In this document: positions 8,104 through 16,894 of the stretch, one piece after another
Layout of the letters: each line of letters opens with the position of its first letter
Position numbering within the stretch: the stretch's first letter is position 1
Source: Paenibacillus_E qinlingensis
Lineage (GTDB): Bacteria > Bacillota > Bacilli > Paenibacillales > NBRC-103111
Direction of reading: 5' to 3'
Length of the DNA: 64,000 bases
Assembly (NCBI RefSeq): GCF_028746185.1
Contig: NZ_JAQIVH010000013.1
Span: 24,685-88,684, forward strand
The notes under the pieces: model-generated
The model's input: the letters and a program-made list of their open reading frames with translations, nothing else
Databases searched by the model: none
What the model was told of the DNA's origin: nothing
Position numbers and translations under genes: made by a program

Positions 8104-8203
8104 TGCTTTCGGTGGCGTCACGATTTATTTATATGCAAAAAAGGAAAAATCTAGATTTTTGCCGAATTGAAATAGCGAATAATTTAGAGGAGGCCACCCC
8201 TGC

Positions 8204-8710
8204 ATGATTAACAATATATTTACAGCAGCACGCACTGGCGATGTAACCTTAGTCAAGGATTTACTGGACACGGATCTTTCGCTAGTCAATGCTGAGAACA
8301 GTGATGGCCTTACGCTTCTGGGATTTGCAGCACATTTCGGTCAGAGCGAAGTGGTTAAGCTGCTTTTGGAAAATGGCGCAGATGTGAATGCCGTATCGCA
8401 TTCTAAAGTCAGCTATATCCCTTCGAATACGGCACTGCATGCGGCTATTGCCGGCGAGCAGAGCTTAGAGGTCATACAACTACTGCTCGCTCACCGTGCG
8501 AAGCCGACGATTATGGATAGCAATGGACATACGAGTCTGCATGTGGCCGCCTTCCATAAGGATAGTACGCAGATCATTGAGCTTTTGATCAGCCAGGGTG
8601 CGGATGTGAATGCGAAATTGGAAGATGGCGTCTATGCGATTGATCTAGCCAAAGAGCAGGGTCATACTGCGGTGATTGGCTTGTTGCGAGCGCACGGAGC
8701 TATCGGGTAA
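8204..8710 (+). CDS. Ankyrin repeat protein
   Basis: A 168-residue cytosolic protein built almost entirely of about four to five ankyrin repeats. Recognisable repeat cores are GLTLLGFAAHFGQSEVVKLL, NTALHAAIAGEQSLEVIQLL, GHTSLHVAAFHKDSTQIIEL and YAIDLAKEQGHTAVIGLLRA. Ankyrin domains mediate protein-protein contacts; no catalytic domain is present and the partner is unknown. GAGGAGG lies 10 bp before the ATG. Confidence 0.9.
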   Translation: MINNIFTAARTGDVTLVKDLLDTDLSLVNAENSDGLTLLGFAAHFGQSEVVKLLLENGADVNAVSHSKVSYIPSNTALHAAIAGEQSLEVIQLLLAHRAKPTIMDSNGHTSLHVAAFHKDSTQIIELLISQGADVNAKLEDGVYAIDLAKEQGHTAVIGLLRAHGAIG

Positions 8711-8724
8711 TACATAGTGAACAG

Positions 8725-8768
8725 AGGACATTCAGCCAGCCCTAGCGGATCAAAGAATGTCCTTTTTG
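8725..8768. terminator. Bidirectional terminator between ankyrin and DUF2812 genes
   Basis: AGGACATTC (8725-8733) pairs with GAATGTCCT (8755-8763), which is followed by TTTTT on the plus strand. The right arm overlaps the last codons of the convergent DUF2812 gene. Confidence 0.75.
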
Positions 8769-9268
8769 GCTTGAAGTCTTTTATTGGCAGCGACTAGACG
8801 GTATAGACTAATACCCAGTAAGACAAGGACTGGCACATAGAGAATCAGCAAGGGATAAAAAATCACATTTTTTATGTTTATCATGAAAATTGGGATTTGT
8901 GCGGCAGTAACCGCCGTAAATACGCCGATGAGTCGTTTATTCCGCTCGATCATGGAGTCAATGTCAGTAAAAATTTCAGGCTTCGTATGCTGATAGGTTT
9001 GTCTCCAGATATACCAACCTGCACCGCTGTAAATTTTATCCCAACCTGTGTCTTCAAAAATGCTAGCGTAGTTGGAATCCACCTTCGTTTGGTAATCGAC
9101 GCAGTAGCTCATTTTGCGAGGAGCGCCTTTTTTAAAGTGAAAACGCAAGCCATTCCAATTTACATGTTGTAAATGCCAGCCTTGCGCCTCCATATCCTCC
9201 AACCATGCTGTAATCGTCTCCGATTGTGAACTGTCCCACCATTTAAACATCTTTTTGGTCTCACTCAT
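8750..9268 (-). CDS. DUF2812 membrane protein
   Basis: A 172-residue protein. The N-terminal part has the DUF2812 pattern (MFKWWDSSQSETITAWLEDM, then EAQGWHLQHVNWNGLRFHF); two hydrophobic helices sit near the C-terminus (about 113-155). DUF2812 proteins are of unknown biochemical function and are commonly encoded next to PadR regulators, as here. The ATG overlaps the end of the padR-like gene by 8 bp with GAGGG upstream, so the pair is translationally coupled. Confidence 0.85.
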   Translation of the reverse strand: MSETKKMFKWWDSSQSETITAWLEDMEAQGWHLQHVNWNGLRFHFKKGAPRKMSYCVDYQTKVDSNYASIFEDTGWDKIYSGAGWYIWRQTYQHTKPEIFTDIDSMIERNKRLIGVFTAVTAAQIPIFMINIKNVIFYPLLILYVPVLVLLGISLYRLVAANKRLQAKKDIL

Positions 9269-9593
9269 ACAAAGATCCCTCTACTTTCTTCGCATTTTCG
9301 TAAAGCTCTGTAATTCTGGCGATCTCCAGCTTGAGTAGTTCTTTACCAGAAGGCGTGATGCGGTACAGCTTACGACGCTCTTCTTCAGCTACAGCTTGAA
9401 TCAAACGATCCTTCTCCATCCGAGATAAACTGCCATAAATCGTGCCAGGGCCGAGGTGAATTCGACCTTGCGTGAGTTCCTCCACCCACTGAATAATGCC
9501 ATAACCATGCCGAACTTCCGTTAGGGAAAGCAAAATGTAATAAGCCGTTTCAGACATCGGCAAGTACTGACGGTAGAGCTTTTCGCTATCCAT
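9261..9593 (-). CDS. PadR-family transcriptional regulator
   Basis: A 110-residue winged-helix repressor. The helix-turn-helix region is YYILLSLTEVRHGYGIIQWV followed by the family hallmark GPGTIYGSLSRMEKDRLIQA (about 40-60) and the wing RKLYRITPSGKELL. Start at 9593 is chosen over the ATG at 9614 because GAAGGAGA lies three bases before it. First gene of a two-gene unit with the DUF2812 protein. Palindromes directly upstream suggest autoregulation. Confidence 0.9.
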   Translation of the reverse strand: MDSEKLYRQYLPMSETAYYILLSLTEVRHGYGIIQWVEELTQGRIHLGPGTIYGSLSRMEKDRLIQAVAEEERRKLYRITPSGKELLKLEIARITELYENAKKVEGSLYE

Positions 9594-9617
9594 AAATTCT
9601 CCTTCTTCATACATCAG

Positions 9618-9689
9618 GATATGTTATATCATATCTCGTTGTATCGCGTAGTGATATATCATGAGATGAGTATATCACCGCGTGATATA
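9618..9689. promoter_or_regulatory. Putative PadR operators
   Basis: Two dyads lie just upstream of the padR-like start: GATATG-N6-CATATC (9618-9635) and the perfect TATATCACCGCGTGATATA (9671-9689), with GTGATATATCATGAG between them. AT-rich ATAT/ATGATAT palindromes of this kind are typical PadR sites and would overlap the promoter of the padR-DUF2812 unit. Binding is inferred. Confidence 0.6.
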
Positions 9690-9773
9690 GAGTGCAATAG
9701 GCATTTACAAATTGACACTGCCACTAATGTCATCGTTTATGATGAGTTTATAACCCATTAAGGAGATGATTGC

Positions 9774-10100
9774 GTGCTCGTATTAACGTTTCACTACAAA
9801 CAAGGTATCCCATTTGATGAAGCTTACTATCTGAATACACATGTTAGTTTACTATCTCAGAAGACGGTGCTTGAAATGGGAGCGGCCAAGTATGAGGTCA
9901 AAAAGGTCCTGTCCTCAGCAGATGGAACGACTCCGAGGTATTCGTATATATTCAGCTTGTATTTTGAAACGAAAGAAGCTTTGGAGTCGTTCATCAGTGA
10001 CCCTAGAGTTCAGGAATTGAAAGATGATGTAGCAAACTATTATATCGGTGAGCAGGATATCTATATCGAGGAAGTTGTGGCTTCGTTCCAAGGGGAATAA
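9774..10100 (+). CDS. EthD-family dimeric alpha/beta-barrel protein
   Basis: A 108-residue protein of the EthD fold, a small dimeric ferredoxin-like barrel. It opens MLVLTFHYKQGIPFDEAYYL and has the family's N-terminal H-rich segment (NTHVSLLSQKTVLEMGAAKY), with FETKEALESFISDPRVQELK near the end. The GTG start has AAGGAG at a good distance. EthD proteins are linked to degradation or stress pathways without a defined general reaction. Its own function is unknown. Confidence 0.75.
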   Translation: MLVLTFHYKQGIPFDEAYYLNTHVSLLSQKTVLEMGAAKYEVKKVLSSADGTTPRYSYIFSLYFETKEALESFISDPRVQELKDDVANYYIGEQDIYIEEVVASFQGE

Positions 10101-10163
10101 AGGAATTCATTATGGTACTATTTGTGTATATGAGTTGACGAAGCTATAGAAGGAGCAAACACG

Positions 10164-10712
10164 ATGAGGAAAATCGTAGCAGGACTGTTCATGTCACTGG
10201 ATGGTGTGATCGACTCGCCAGAGAATTCGCCTAAGAAATGGGGCAATGCGGAGATCATGGCACGCATCGCGGAAGGTGTGGCGAAAGCGGATGCGGTACT
10301 CTTGGGGCCGCAGACGTATCAGTTTTTGGCGGGTTTTTGGCAGCACCAGACCAATGATGTGCCGATGGCGAAATTCTTAAATAACTCGCCGAAGTATGTG
10401 GTCTCGCAATCGCTCGACACATTGGATTGGCAGCCTGCAACTCTGCTTAGAGGTGACTTTGTCGACGAAATCATGAAACTCAAACAGCAGCCAGGACTGA
10501 ATATTCAAGTCCCAGGCAGCCCGACTCTCGTGAGATCGCTGCTGCGTGAAGGATTGCTGGATGAACTTAACCTCAACATTTGCCCGGTTGTAGCAGGATC
10601 TGGTACGCGGCTTTTCGAAGGGATGGAGGAGCCGCTGAACCTTAAGCTAGTCGACACCAAAGGCTACAGTAACGGCGTTCTGGCCGTAACCTACCAGATA
10701 GTTAAGAGCTAG
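10164..10712 (+). CDS. RibD C-terminal/dihydrofolate-reductase-family protein
   Basis: A 182-residue protein of the stand-alone RibD_C/DHFR-like group. The N-terminus MRKIVAGLFMSLDGVIDSPE, the ADAVLLGPQTYQFLAGFW segment and the C-terminal GLLDELNLNICPVVAGSGTR are diagnostic. These proteins bind NADPH; most have no proven substrate and many are general NADPH-dependent reductases. Good ribosome binding site (AAGGAG). Monocistronic, followed by a strong terminator. Confidence 0.85.
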   Translation: MRKIVAGLFMSLDGVIDSPENSPKKWGNAEIMARIAEGVAKADAVLLGPQTYQFLAGFWQHQTNDVPMAKFLNNSPKYVVSQSLDTLDWQPATLLRGDFVDEIMKLKQQPGLNIQVPGSPTLVRSLLREGLLDELNLNICPVVAGSGTRLFEGMEEPLNLKLVDTKGYSNGVLAVTYQIVKS

Positions 10713-10726
10713 CGAATCAACCAATT

Positions 10727-10784
10727 CAGGCTGCCGTGCGAGGAGATTATATTTCCTCAGACATCAGGGCAGCCTGTTTTTTTT
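10727..10784 (+). terminator. Terminator after the DHFR-family gene
   Basis: CAGGCTGCC (10727-10735) pairs with GGCAGCCTG (10768-10776), then eight T. Confidence 0.9.
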
Positions 10785-10793
10785 GTGCAAATC

Positions 10794-10808
10794 ATAGGAA
10801 TTTCCTAT
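10794..10808. promoter_or_regulatory. ATAG-N7-CTAT palindrome upstream of glyA
   Basis: ATAG-GAATTTC-CTAT fits the T-N11-A architecture of LysR-type sites. It has the same half-sites and spacing as dyads at 13052 and 18525, next to the two LysR genes of this window. It lies about 105 bp before the glyA start, suggesting that the LysR encoded downstream of glyA controls it. Confidence 0.55.
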
Positions 10809-10913
10809 CGTTATAAGAAGAACTATTGTATTGAAGAATCAATGGTCCCCATTTATACTGAACCCGAAAAGAAGTAGCACGTGAAAACTATTTTCTCAAG
10901 GGAGGTTCATGGC

Positions 10914-12158
10914 ATGGAACATTTGCTTATTCAAGACCCCGTGATCGCATCAGCGATCAAGCAAGAGGCAAACCGGCAGCACGATAAAATCGAGCTGATC
11001 GCGTCCGAAAATTTTGTCAGTGGTGCGGTGCTGGAAGCAATGGGGACGGTTTTTACCAACAAATATGCGGAAGGCTACCCTGGTAAGCGATACTACGCCG
11101 GATGTGAACATGCCGATACCGTGGAGGAAATGGCCATTCACAGAGTGAAGGCATTGTTCGGCGCGGAGCACGCCAACGTTCAGCCTCACTCTGGAGCTCA
11201 AGCGAATATGGCCGTTTATTTTGCTGCAGCTAAGCTAGGGGATACGATCCTGGGGATGAATCTCGCGCAAGGCGGCCACTTAACGCATGGAAGCTCCGTT
11301 AATGCTTCGGGACAATGGTACAATTTCGTCCCTTACGGCGTTAACGAGCAGACGTTCCGCATCGACTATGATGAAGTTCGCAAATTAGCCCACAGATCCA
11401 AGCCACGTATCATTGTGGTAGGGGCCAGTGCGTATCCGCGCACGATTGATTTCGAACCCTTCGCGCACATCGCCGAAGAAGTCGGGGCGCTATTCCTCGT
11501 AGATATGGCCCACATCGCGGGCATTGTTGCCGCTGGATTGCATCCAAACCCAGTGCCGCATGCGCACTTCGTGACGACGACTACGCACAAAACATTACGA
11601 GGGCCAAGGGGGGGAGTCATTTTATGCCGCAAGCCTTGGGCTCAGGCGATAGATAAAGCGGTATTCCCAGCCACGCAAGGCGGTCCCTTCATGCATACGA
11701 TTGCGGCCAAAGCTGTCGCTTTCGGAGAAGCGAGTCGTCCAGCGTTCAGTCAGTATATGGCCGATGTCCTCCTCAATGCCCGTACATTGGCTGGAGCGCT
11801 AATGGCCGAAGGGCTTGATGTTGTGACCGGTGGTACGGACAATCATCTGATCCTGCTTGATTTGCGCAGCATCCAACTGACAGGTAAGGACGCGCAGCAT
11901 CTGCTGGACGAAGTGGGCATTACCGTGAACAAGAATGCGATCCCTTTTGATCCAACCAGTCCGTTAATTACAAGTGGGATTCGTCTGGGAACTCCTGCGG
12001 TCACCACGAGAGGAATGGGAGCGGCGGACATGCAAGAAATAGCTCAGCTTATTGCCCACACATTACGTAACCCCAATCAGGTAGTTATTCAGGAGCAAGT
12101 GCGCAAGAAGGTGAAGGAGATCACCTCACGATTCACGCTACACGCAAGCCGCAATTAG
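10914..12158 (+). CDS. glyA: Serine hydroxymethyltransferase
   Basis: PLP enzyme (414 aa) that interconverts serine plus tetrahydrofolate with glycine plus methylene-tetrahydrofolate. The cofactor lysine is Lys226 in TTTTHKTLRGPRGG. Other family blocks are IELIASENFVS, YAEGYPGKRYYAGCEH and LVDMAHIAG. Start at 10914 has GGAGG 8 bp upstream, preferred over 10881. It is isolated from the usual upp/atp neighbourhood and sits tail-to-tail with a LysR gene (21-bp overlap). It could therefore be a second, regulated copy; the rest of the genome would have to show that. Confidence 0.93.
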   Translation: MEHLLIQDPVIASAIKQEANRQHDKIELIASENFVSGAVLEAMGTVFTNKYAEGYPGKRYYAGCEHADTVEEMAIHRVKALFGAEHANVQPHSGAQANMAVYFAAAKLGDTILGMNLAQGGHLTHGSSVNASGQWYNFVPYGVNEQTFRIDYDEVRKLAHRSKPRIIVVGASAYPRTIDFEPFAHIAEEVGALFLVDMAHIAGIVAAGLHPNPVPHAHFVTTTTHKTLRGPRGGVILCRKPWAQAIDKAVFPATQGGPFMHTIAAKAVAFGEASRPAFSQYMADVLLNARTLAGALMAEGLDVVTGGTDNHLILLDLRSIQLTGKDAQHLLDEVGITVNKNAIPFDPTSPLITSGIRLGTPAVTTRGMGAADMQEIAQLIAHTLRNPNQVVIQEQVRKKVKEITSRFTLHASRN

Positions 12159-13019
12159 CTGCTCCATAAAGACACGGCTGGCTGCGCAGAGGAATTTATT
12201 TTTGCGATAAACGATGCCAATTTGTGTAGTGAGCACGGGATTCTGAATCGGTATCGCACGAATATGCGGATGATCAATATAGTCGAGATAAGCCTTCGGC
12301 AGAACGGTCACTCCGACGCCTTTGCGGACCATTTGAATAATGGATTCCAAGGTCGTCATTTCGATGACAGGCTGCACGGCAAAATCAAGCGCACGGCACT
12401 GTTCATTGAGGAATTGGCGGAGAAAGTACGAGCTCGGCAGTAAGACACTTGGTGTTTCTTTTAAAATATCAAGCGACACGTTGGGCTCCTTCGCTAGCGG
12501 ATGATCCATTGGCACGGCAAGCACTAGATGATCCGTATATAACGGAATGGTTTCTAAATCGTCATGCTGCATGGGCAAATACACGATCCCGAGATCTAAT
12601 TCATTTTGCAGGAGGCCCTCATAAATATCTCCCGTCCGAAGCCCAAGAACAGACAATTCTACCTGAGGATAGCGCTCATGAAATGAAATAACCGTAGGTG
12701 GGAGTAAATAATTAACAACGGTTAGCAGGGCACCGATTTTTAATGTTCCTCGCTCCAGTCCTTGAAGCTCGCTAATGGCGGCACGTGCCTGAGATAACTC
12801 ATGAAAAACTTGAAAGCCATGCTGCTGCAAGATGCGCCCGGCTTCGGTGATGACCGTTTTCTTGCCAATGCGATCAAATAAGGGCGTGCCGATTTCATGC
12901 TCGAGTAACCGAATTTGCTGGCTCAACGAGGGTTGAGCAATTCGCATTTTCTCAGCAGCACGGGTAAAATGAAGTTCTCGGCATACCGCCATAAAGTACT
13001 CTAATTGTTTAAGTTCCAT
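12138..13019 (-). CDS. LysR-family transcriptional regulator
   Basis: A 293-residue LysR-type regulator. N-terminal winged HTH (about 1-60: MELKQLEYFMAVCRELHFTR, then AAEKMRIAQPSLSQQIRLLE) and a periplasmic-binding-like effector domain (about 90-290). It is clearly paralogous to the LysR at 18559, sharing the ending GIVYRKxxFLC. Divergent from the MOSC gene and convergent with glyA. A 27-bp perfect dyad lies 33 bp upstream of its start, consistent with autoregulation. Effector unknown. Confidence 0.92.
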   Translation of the reverse strand: MELKQLEYFMAVCRELHFTRAAEKMRIAQPSLSQQIRLLEHEIGTPLFDRIGKKTVITEAGRILQQHGFQVFHELSQARAAISELQGLERGTLKIGALLTVVNYLLPPTVISFHERYPQVELSVLGLRTGDIYEGLLQNELDLGIVYLPMQHDDLETIPLYTDHLVLAVPMDHPLAKEPNVSLDILKETPSVLLPSSYFLRQFLNEQCRALDFAVQPVIEMTTLESIIQMVRKGVGVTVLPKAYLDYIDHPHIRAIPIQNPVLTTQIGIVYRKNKFLCAASRVFMEQLIAACV

Positions 13020-13051
13020 TTAGCCTCCGGTGTACCCGTAACATCATGAAC

Positions 13052-13078
13052 ATAATGATAGGTTTTAACTATCATTAT
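13052..13078. promoter_or_regulatory. LysR-type operator between the LysR and MOSC genes
   Basis: Perfect dyad with 10-bp arms ATAATGATAG (13052-13061) and CTATCATTAT (13069-13078) around 7 bp. The core is ATAG-N7-CTAT. It sits between the two divergent starts and could serve both. Confidence 0.7.
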
Positions 13079-13125
13079 AAGATGAATCATAAAGAAATAA
13101 TAACTATATTTGGAGTTGAGCTCAT

Positions 13126-13854
13126 ATGAAGTCTGTCGAAATCGTAGCGATTAATATCGGTAAGCCACAGCTCGTCCCGTATAAAAACAAAGAAGTTGCC
13201 ACAGGGATTCATAAGCAGCCAACGGATGGAGCTTTATTTTTGTCATGGGAGAATTTCAAGGGGGATGGCCAGGCAGATCTCGTTCATCACGGTGGCCGAG
13301 AAAAGGCTGTCTGTGTATATCCTTTTGAACATTATGTGTATTGGGAACAAGAGTTAGGCCAGGCGTTAACCTATGGCGCATTTGGAGAAAATCTAACGAT
13401 CCGTGGCATCGTGGAGGCGGAGGTGTGCATCGGAGATATCTTTGAGCTGGGGGAAGCAATCGTTGAAGTGAGCCAACCTCGGCAGCCATGCTTCAAATTA
13501 TCTGTCAAGTACGACAGGCCAGACATGCCGCTCAAAGTGCAAGAAACCGGGTATACCGGCTTCTATTTTCGCGTTCTGCGTGAAGGATTCGTAGATAAAT
13601 CCGATGGATTGAAGCGAATCTTCGCGCATCCCAAAGCGATCACGGTGGCCTACGCCAACCGGATTATGCATCAGGAGAAAGAGCATGTTGCAGGCATCCG
13701 CCAACTGCTGGAAGTCGATAAGCTGTCAGTGAGTTGGCGGGCTACGTTGCAGAAGCGTCTTGAAGGTCAGGAGACAGATACGCGAGAAAGATTAACAGGT
13801 GGTACAAGTGTATCGACGGATGTCTCAGATGGCTCTGCGAATGGAGCTTCCTGA
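13126..13854 (+). CDS. MOSC-domain protein (YiiM-like)
   Basis: A 242-residue MOSC-domain protein of the YiiM type, linked in other bacteria to reduction of N-hydroxylated compounds with a molybdenum cofactor. Conserved features are DLVHHGGREKAVCVYPFEHY (about 58-77), YGAFGENLTIRG (about 84-95) and the presumed cofactor-ligating Cys in EVSQPRQPCFKL (about 121-132). The tail (after about 215) is Thr/Ser/Asp-rich and looks disordered. Its 3' end overlaps the convergent MFS gene by 30 bp. Confidence 0.88.
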   Translation: MKSVEIVAINIGKPQLVPYKNKEVATGIHKQPTDGALFLSWENFKGDGQADLVHHGGREKAVCVYPFEHYVYWEQELGQALTYGAFGENLTIRGIVEAEVCIGDIFELGEAIVEVSQPRQPCFKLSVKYDRPDMPLKVQETGYTGFYFRVLREGFVDKSDGLKRIFAHPKAITVAYANRIMHQEKEHVAGIRQLLEVDKLSVSWRATLQKRLEGQETDTRERLTGGTSVSTDVSDGSANGAS

Positions 13855-15045
13855 ACCTGTCGTTCTTTGCTCTTGGAGCATAAACCGAATATTCACAAGT
13901 CCAAACACTAAGAAACACACCCAAGGAAGGCCTTGCCAGCCGAGGTAAGTGCCCAAATCATACAAATAACCGCCGCCAACGTTTCCGATAATAGCCCCGA
14001 TGGAGAGTGCAAAGCTGTTAAACCCGAAATAGCTAGCAATCTGCTCATCTCCGGCATAATCGGAAACCATGGTATTCATCATCGGTTGTAGAAAAACCTG
14101 TCCAATCATGAAGGCGATAACCCCCGCATAAATCCCCCACATGGATCCGATCATCCCTAATGTAAATAAGCCCCCAGCGAGCAGTAAGGTGCCTAATGAC
14201 ATCACGCCAAAAGGCTGTAACTTTCTGTTGCCTAATTTGGATAAAGGAACCTGAAGCAGGACCATGACAATAGCCCCAGAGCTGTAAATGAGTCCGATAT
14301 TCGCATCTGAAGCTAGCTGATGAACACGAAATGGAACGGCAATATATAACTGCGTGACCAGTGACCACGAGATCATCGTGAAGAGCATGAAGCGCCGGAA
14401 AGGGCGATTGCTCCACACGGTTTGCATCTGAGACCAGATGCCCGTATATGCCTTGCGGGATTGTTCACTTTGGATAGCTGGCAAAAAGAAGAGACTAAAG
14501 AAAAAGGAAAATGCGAAAATAAGGGTAGCGGCCAAACTAACATACTTGAAATGAAAGCCCATGAGTAAGGCACCCAGGACGGGACCCACGACGAATCCCA
14601 TATTGCTTAACATTTCTCGAATAGCATAAATCGTGATCCGATTGCTCGAAGTCGATAGTGCTGCATAATAAGCATAACTAGCTGGGTTGAACAGGGATCC
14701 GCCTAAGCCAGAGAAGAAGCAAGCTATGATAAAGCCTGGGATGCTGTCGACAAAGCCGAACATGCCGAACCCAAAGGTACGGATGAGCAAACCGATCAGA
14801 ATCGTGCGCTTATAGCCAAGCTTGTCGGCCAACGTACCGCAAAGGACGGAAAGACCTTGCTGGCTGAAGCTGCGGATAGCGGAGATGATACCAACCATAG
14901 TAACCGTCAGCAGGATGTCATTTAATAAATAAGAAGCAAGCAGGGGGATCATCATATAAAATCCTACCGCCATACTGAAGGTATTCATAAACATGACCCA
15001 GAAAGGGAGCCGAATGGAAGCAAGTTTACGCAGGGCTGAAATCAT
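13825..15045 (-). CDS. Major facilitator superfamily transporter
   Basis: About 406 residues with twelve predicted hydrophobic helices. The MFS loop 2-3 motif is GTLADKLGYKRTILIGLLIR, and a weaker repeat (QVPLSKLGNRKLQPFGVM) lies in the second half. It resembles multidrug or general efflux members; substrate cannot be told. ATG at 15045 has TGAGG 6 bp upstream, whereas the ATG at 15057 has none, so the shorter form is given. Confidence 0.88.
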   Translation of the reverse strand: MISALRKLASIRLPFWVMFMNTFSMAVGFYMMIPLLASYLLNDILLTVTMVGIISAIRSFSQQGLSVLCGTLADKLGYKRTILIGLLIRTFGFGMFGFVDSIPGFIIACFFSGLGGSLFNPASYAYYAALSTSSNRITIYAIREMLSNMGFVVGPVLGALLMGFHFKYVSLAATLIFAFSFFFSLFFLPAIQSEQSRKAYTGIWSQMQTVWSNRPFRRFMLFTMISWSLVTQLYIAVPFRVHQLASDANIGLIYSSGAIVMVLLQVPLSKLGNRKLQPFGVMSLGTLLLAGGLFTLGMIGSMWGIYAGVIAFMIGQVFLQPMMNTMVSDYAGDEQIASYFGFNSFALSIGAIIGNVGGGYLYDLGTYLGWQGLPWVCFLVFGLVNIRFMLQEQRTTGSGSSIRRAI

Positions 15046-15265
15046 CGGTGGCCTCATTTCATGCTGTAAGTTGTCGATTTCAAAACCATACAGGATAAGC
15101 TATGCGTTGTATAGGGCTTTCTTTGGATGGACTTGGGTAAAAGTTAGTTAAGGCAGCTTGTACCTGCGATGAGGATGAAATTGTGACAGGGACTTCCAAA
15201 GGATGGTAAAATTGGGTAGTGGTATGTTTAGTTTAAGCTGCTCATGATCATTGAACGGAGGTAGA

Positions 15266-15988
15266 ATGCACATGCTACATGTAGTTCGACGAATGCCCAA
15301 ATATATCTCGGCGACAGGGATATTCTTAGTTGTGTTGATCCTAGCCTATTCCACAATTTATATGATAGAAAAACCGGGAGGTATAGCAGATTGGCGGATC
15401 TCCAAAGCGATGGGATTGACAGAGACCTTGCGCGTTCCGCTGGGAGACACACCTGAGGAGGCTATACGACAATTTCGGGGTTCATCTTTTGAACAAATTT
15501 TTAAGACCATTTTTCGGGAGCCTGTTCAAGGAGATGTTCTACAATTCAGCAAGCTGCTGCAAAATCATAGCGGGACAGATTTGAGAGTAGATATCGCAAA
15601 GAAATTATGGCTTGGGTGGAAGTGGACTTCTGGCGGTGGGTACTCTATTGGTGGGGATAAAATGGATGCTTCATCCGATTCTGCCTTGTCCTATATGATG
15701 ATGCCAATGCGTTGGGAAAAGCCTAAGGGTAACTCCCTTCTATTTGGAGAAATAGGAGATACGTCGATCACGCATATCGTTGTTAAGGGTAATGAAGCAG
15801 TTGCGAGGGACTATGCGGCGGAAATTGTAAAAACGGACGAAGGTTATATCGTTTGGTATATGATTTTGCCTGCTTCAGTCCGTGTGCCATTCGACATACA
15901 AGCGTACACCGATCAGAATGAACTACGTGCCAAGCTGACGATAACAACGGAGCAGGTAAATGGTTCGATCGGGCGACAAAAAAATTGA
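15266..15988 (+). CDS. Hypothetical protein with one N-terminal membrane helix
   Basis: About 240 residues. The N-terminus MHMLHVVRRMPKYISATGIF leads into one hydrophobic helix (about 14-37), then a soluble extracytoplasmic domain with alternating hydrophobic residues. No family was recognised. GGAGG at 15257 supports an ATG at 15266 or 15272 rather than the in-frame TTG at 15251. Not obviously in an operon. Confidence 0.6.
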   Translation: MHMLHVVRRMPKYISATGIFLVVLILAYSTIYMIEKPGGIADWRISKAMGLTETLRVPLGDTPEEAIRQFRGSSFEQIFKTIFREPVQGDVLQFSKLLQNHSGTDLRVDIAKKLWLGWKWTSGGGYSIGGDKMDASSDSALSYMMMPMRWEKPKGNSLLFGEIGDTSITHIVVKGNEAVARDYAAEIVKTDEGYIVWYMILPASVRVPFDIQAYTDQNELRAKLTITTEQVNGSIGRQKN

Positions 15989-16120
15989 TGAGACAACTGG
16001 CGAAGTCACGATGAAGTCCGCAACGACACCGGTGTAGAGGAAACCGAGACATCCGATGTTAGATAGGTGTAGAATGGTGGTATATATAGTGTAATTGCTG
16101 ATGAATGGAGTGATCGCTAC

Positions 16121-16543
16121 ATGAATGCGTCCAAATATGAAAAGTACTTCTCAATCGACGGCTTCTGGTCCAAGTTGAAAAAAGGGGCTAAGAAGGCTGG
16201 CAGTAAAGTCATTTACAGTGGATTGTTGCTTTTTTACGCGTTGGATAGCCCCAAAACACCGCTCCGCGCAAAAGTTCAAATCTACGGTGCACTCGGGTAT
16301 CTCATCTTACCATTAGATCTCATGCCAGATATCCTGCCGATTGTAGGTTATGTGGACGATCTAAGCGCGCTGGGCTTTGCCTTAGCGGCCGTATCGAAAA
16401 GCATTGATGACGAGGTTAGGCGGAAAGCGAAGAACAAGCTGAGAGATTTCCTTGGAGACGATGTTGTGAGCAGCAAAGATATCATCGATATCGATGGTCA
16501 CGTGGTGGAGGAGCAGGGGAAGCCGAAGGATGAGGAGAAGTAG
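16121..16543 (+). CDS. YkvA-like DUF1232 protein
   Basis: A 140-residue protein with the DUF1232 core TPLRAKVQIYGALGYLILPL followed by DLMPDILPIVGYVDDLSALG and a basic N-terminal region (KLKKGAKKAGSK). The domain is a short membrane-associated helical hairpin of unknown function. The C-terminus is charged. The following 812 bp are non-coding and contain a GC-rich repeat, element Q4 and the ilvE terminator. Confidence 0.85.
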   Translation: MNASKYEKYFSIDGFWSKLKKGAKKAGSKVIYSGLLLFYALDSPKTPLRAKVQIYGALGYLILPLDLMPDILPIVGYVDDLSALGFALAAVSKSIDDEVRRKAKNKLRDFLGDDVVSSKDIIDIDGHVVEEQGKPKDEEK

Positions 16544-16607
16544 GGGGGTTAGGTGCCCTCGGTACTTTTGGTGATTCGGTACCACGGCCATCTCGGTGGC
16601 CCGGAAG

Positions 16608-16815
16608 CTTTGGAAGCTTTGGTAGCTTCGGTAGCATCGGTAGCATCGGTATCCCTGGCACCTCGGTACCCCGGTACCTCCGGAACTCCCGGCACCCCGG
16701 CACACCGGCACCCCGGCACCCCGGCACCCCGGTAGCCCTGGCACCCCGGTATCCCGGTAGCCTCGGAACTCCCGGCACCCCGGTATCCCCGGTATCCCCG
16801 GCGCCCCGGCAACCT
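16608..16815. repeat. Degenerate GC-rich tandem repeat (about 9-bp period)
   Basis: Units such as GGTAGCATC, GGTACCCC and GGCACCCC repeat with a period near 9 bp for about 200 bp, far more GC-rich than the flanks. Three minus-strand frames translate to Gly-X-Y-like collagen patterns and one plus-strand frame to GTPAPR-like patterns. None has a ribosome binding site, and all frames remaining open is expected from a 9-bp GC-rich unit. I regard it as non-coding. Confidence 0.8.
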
Positions 16816-16894
16816 CAACACTTCCGGCCCCGCGAAAACTCTGGGTGCTGCCGTCATTGGTAGGCTTAGTGGTTAAAGGAGGTTGGTTACCTCG

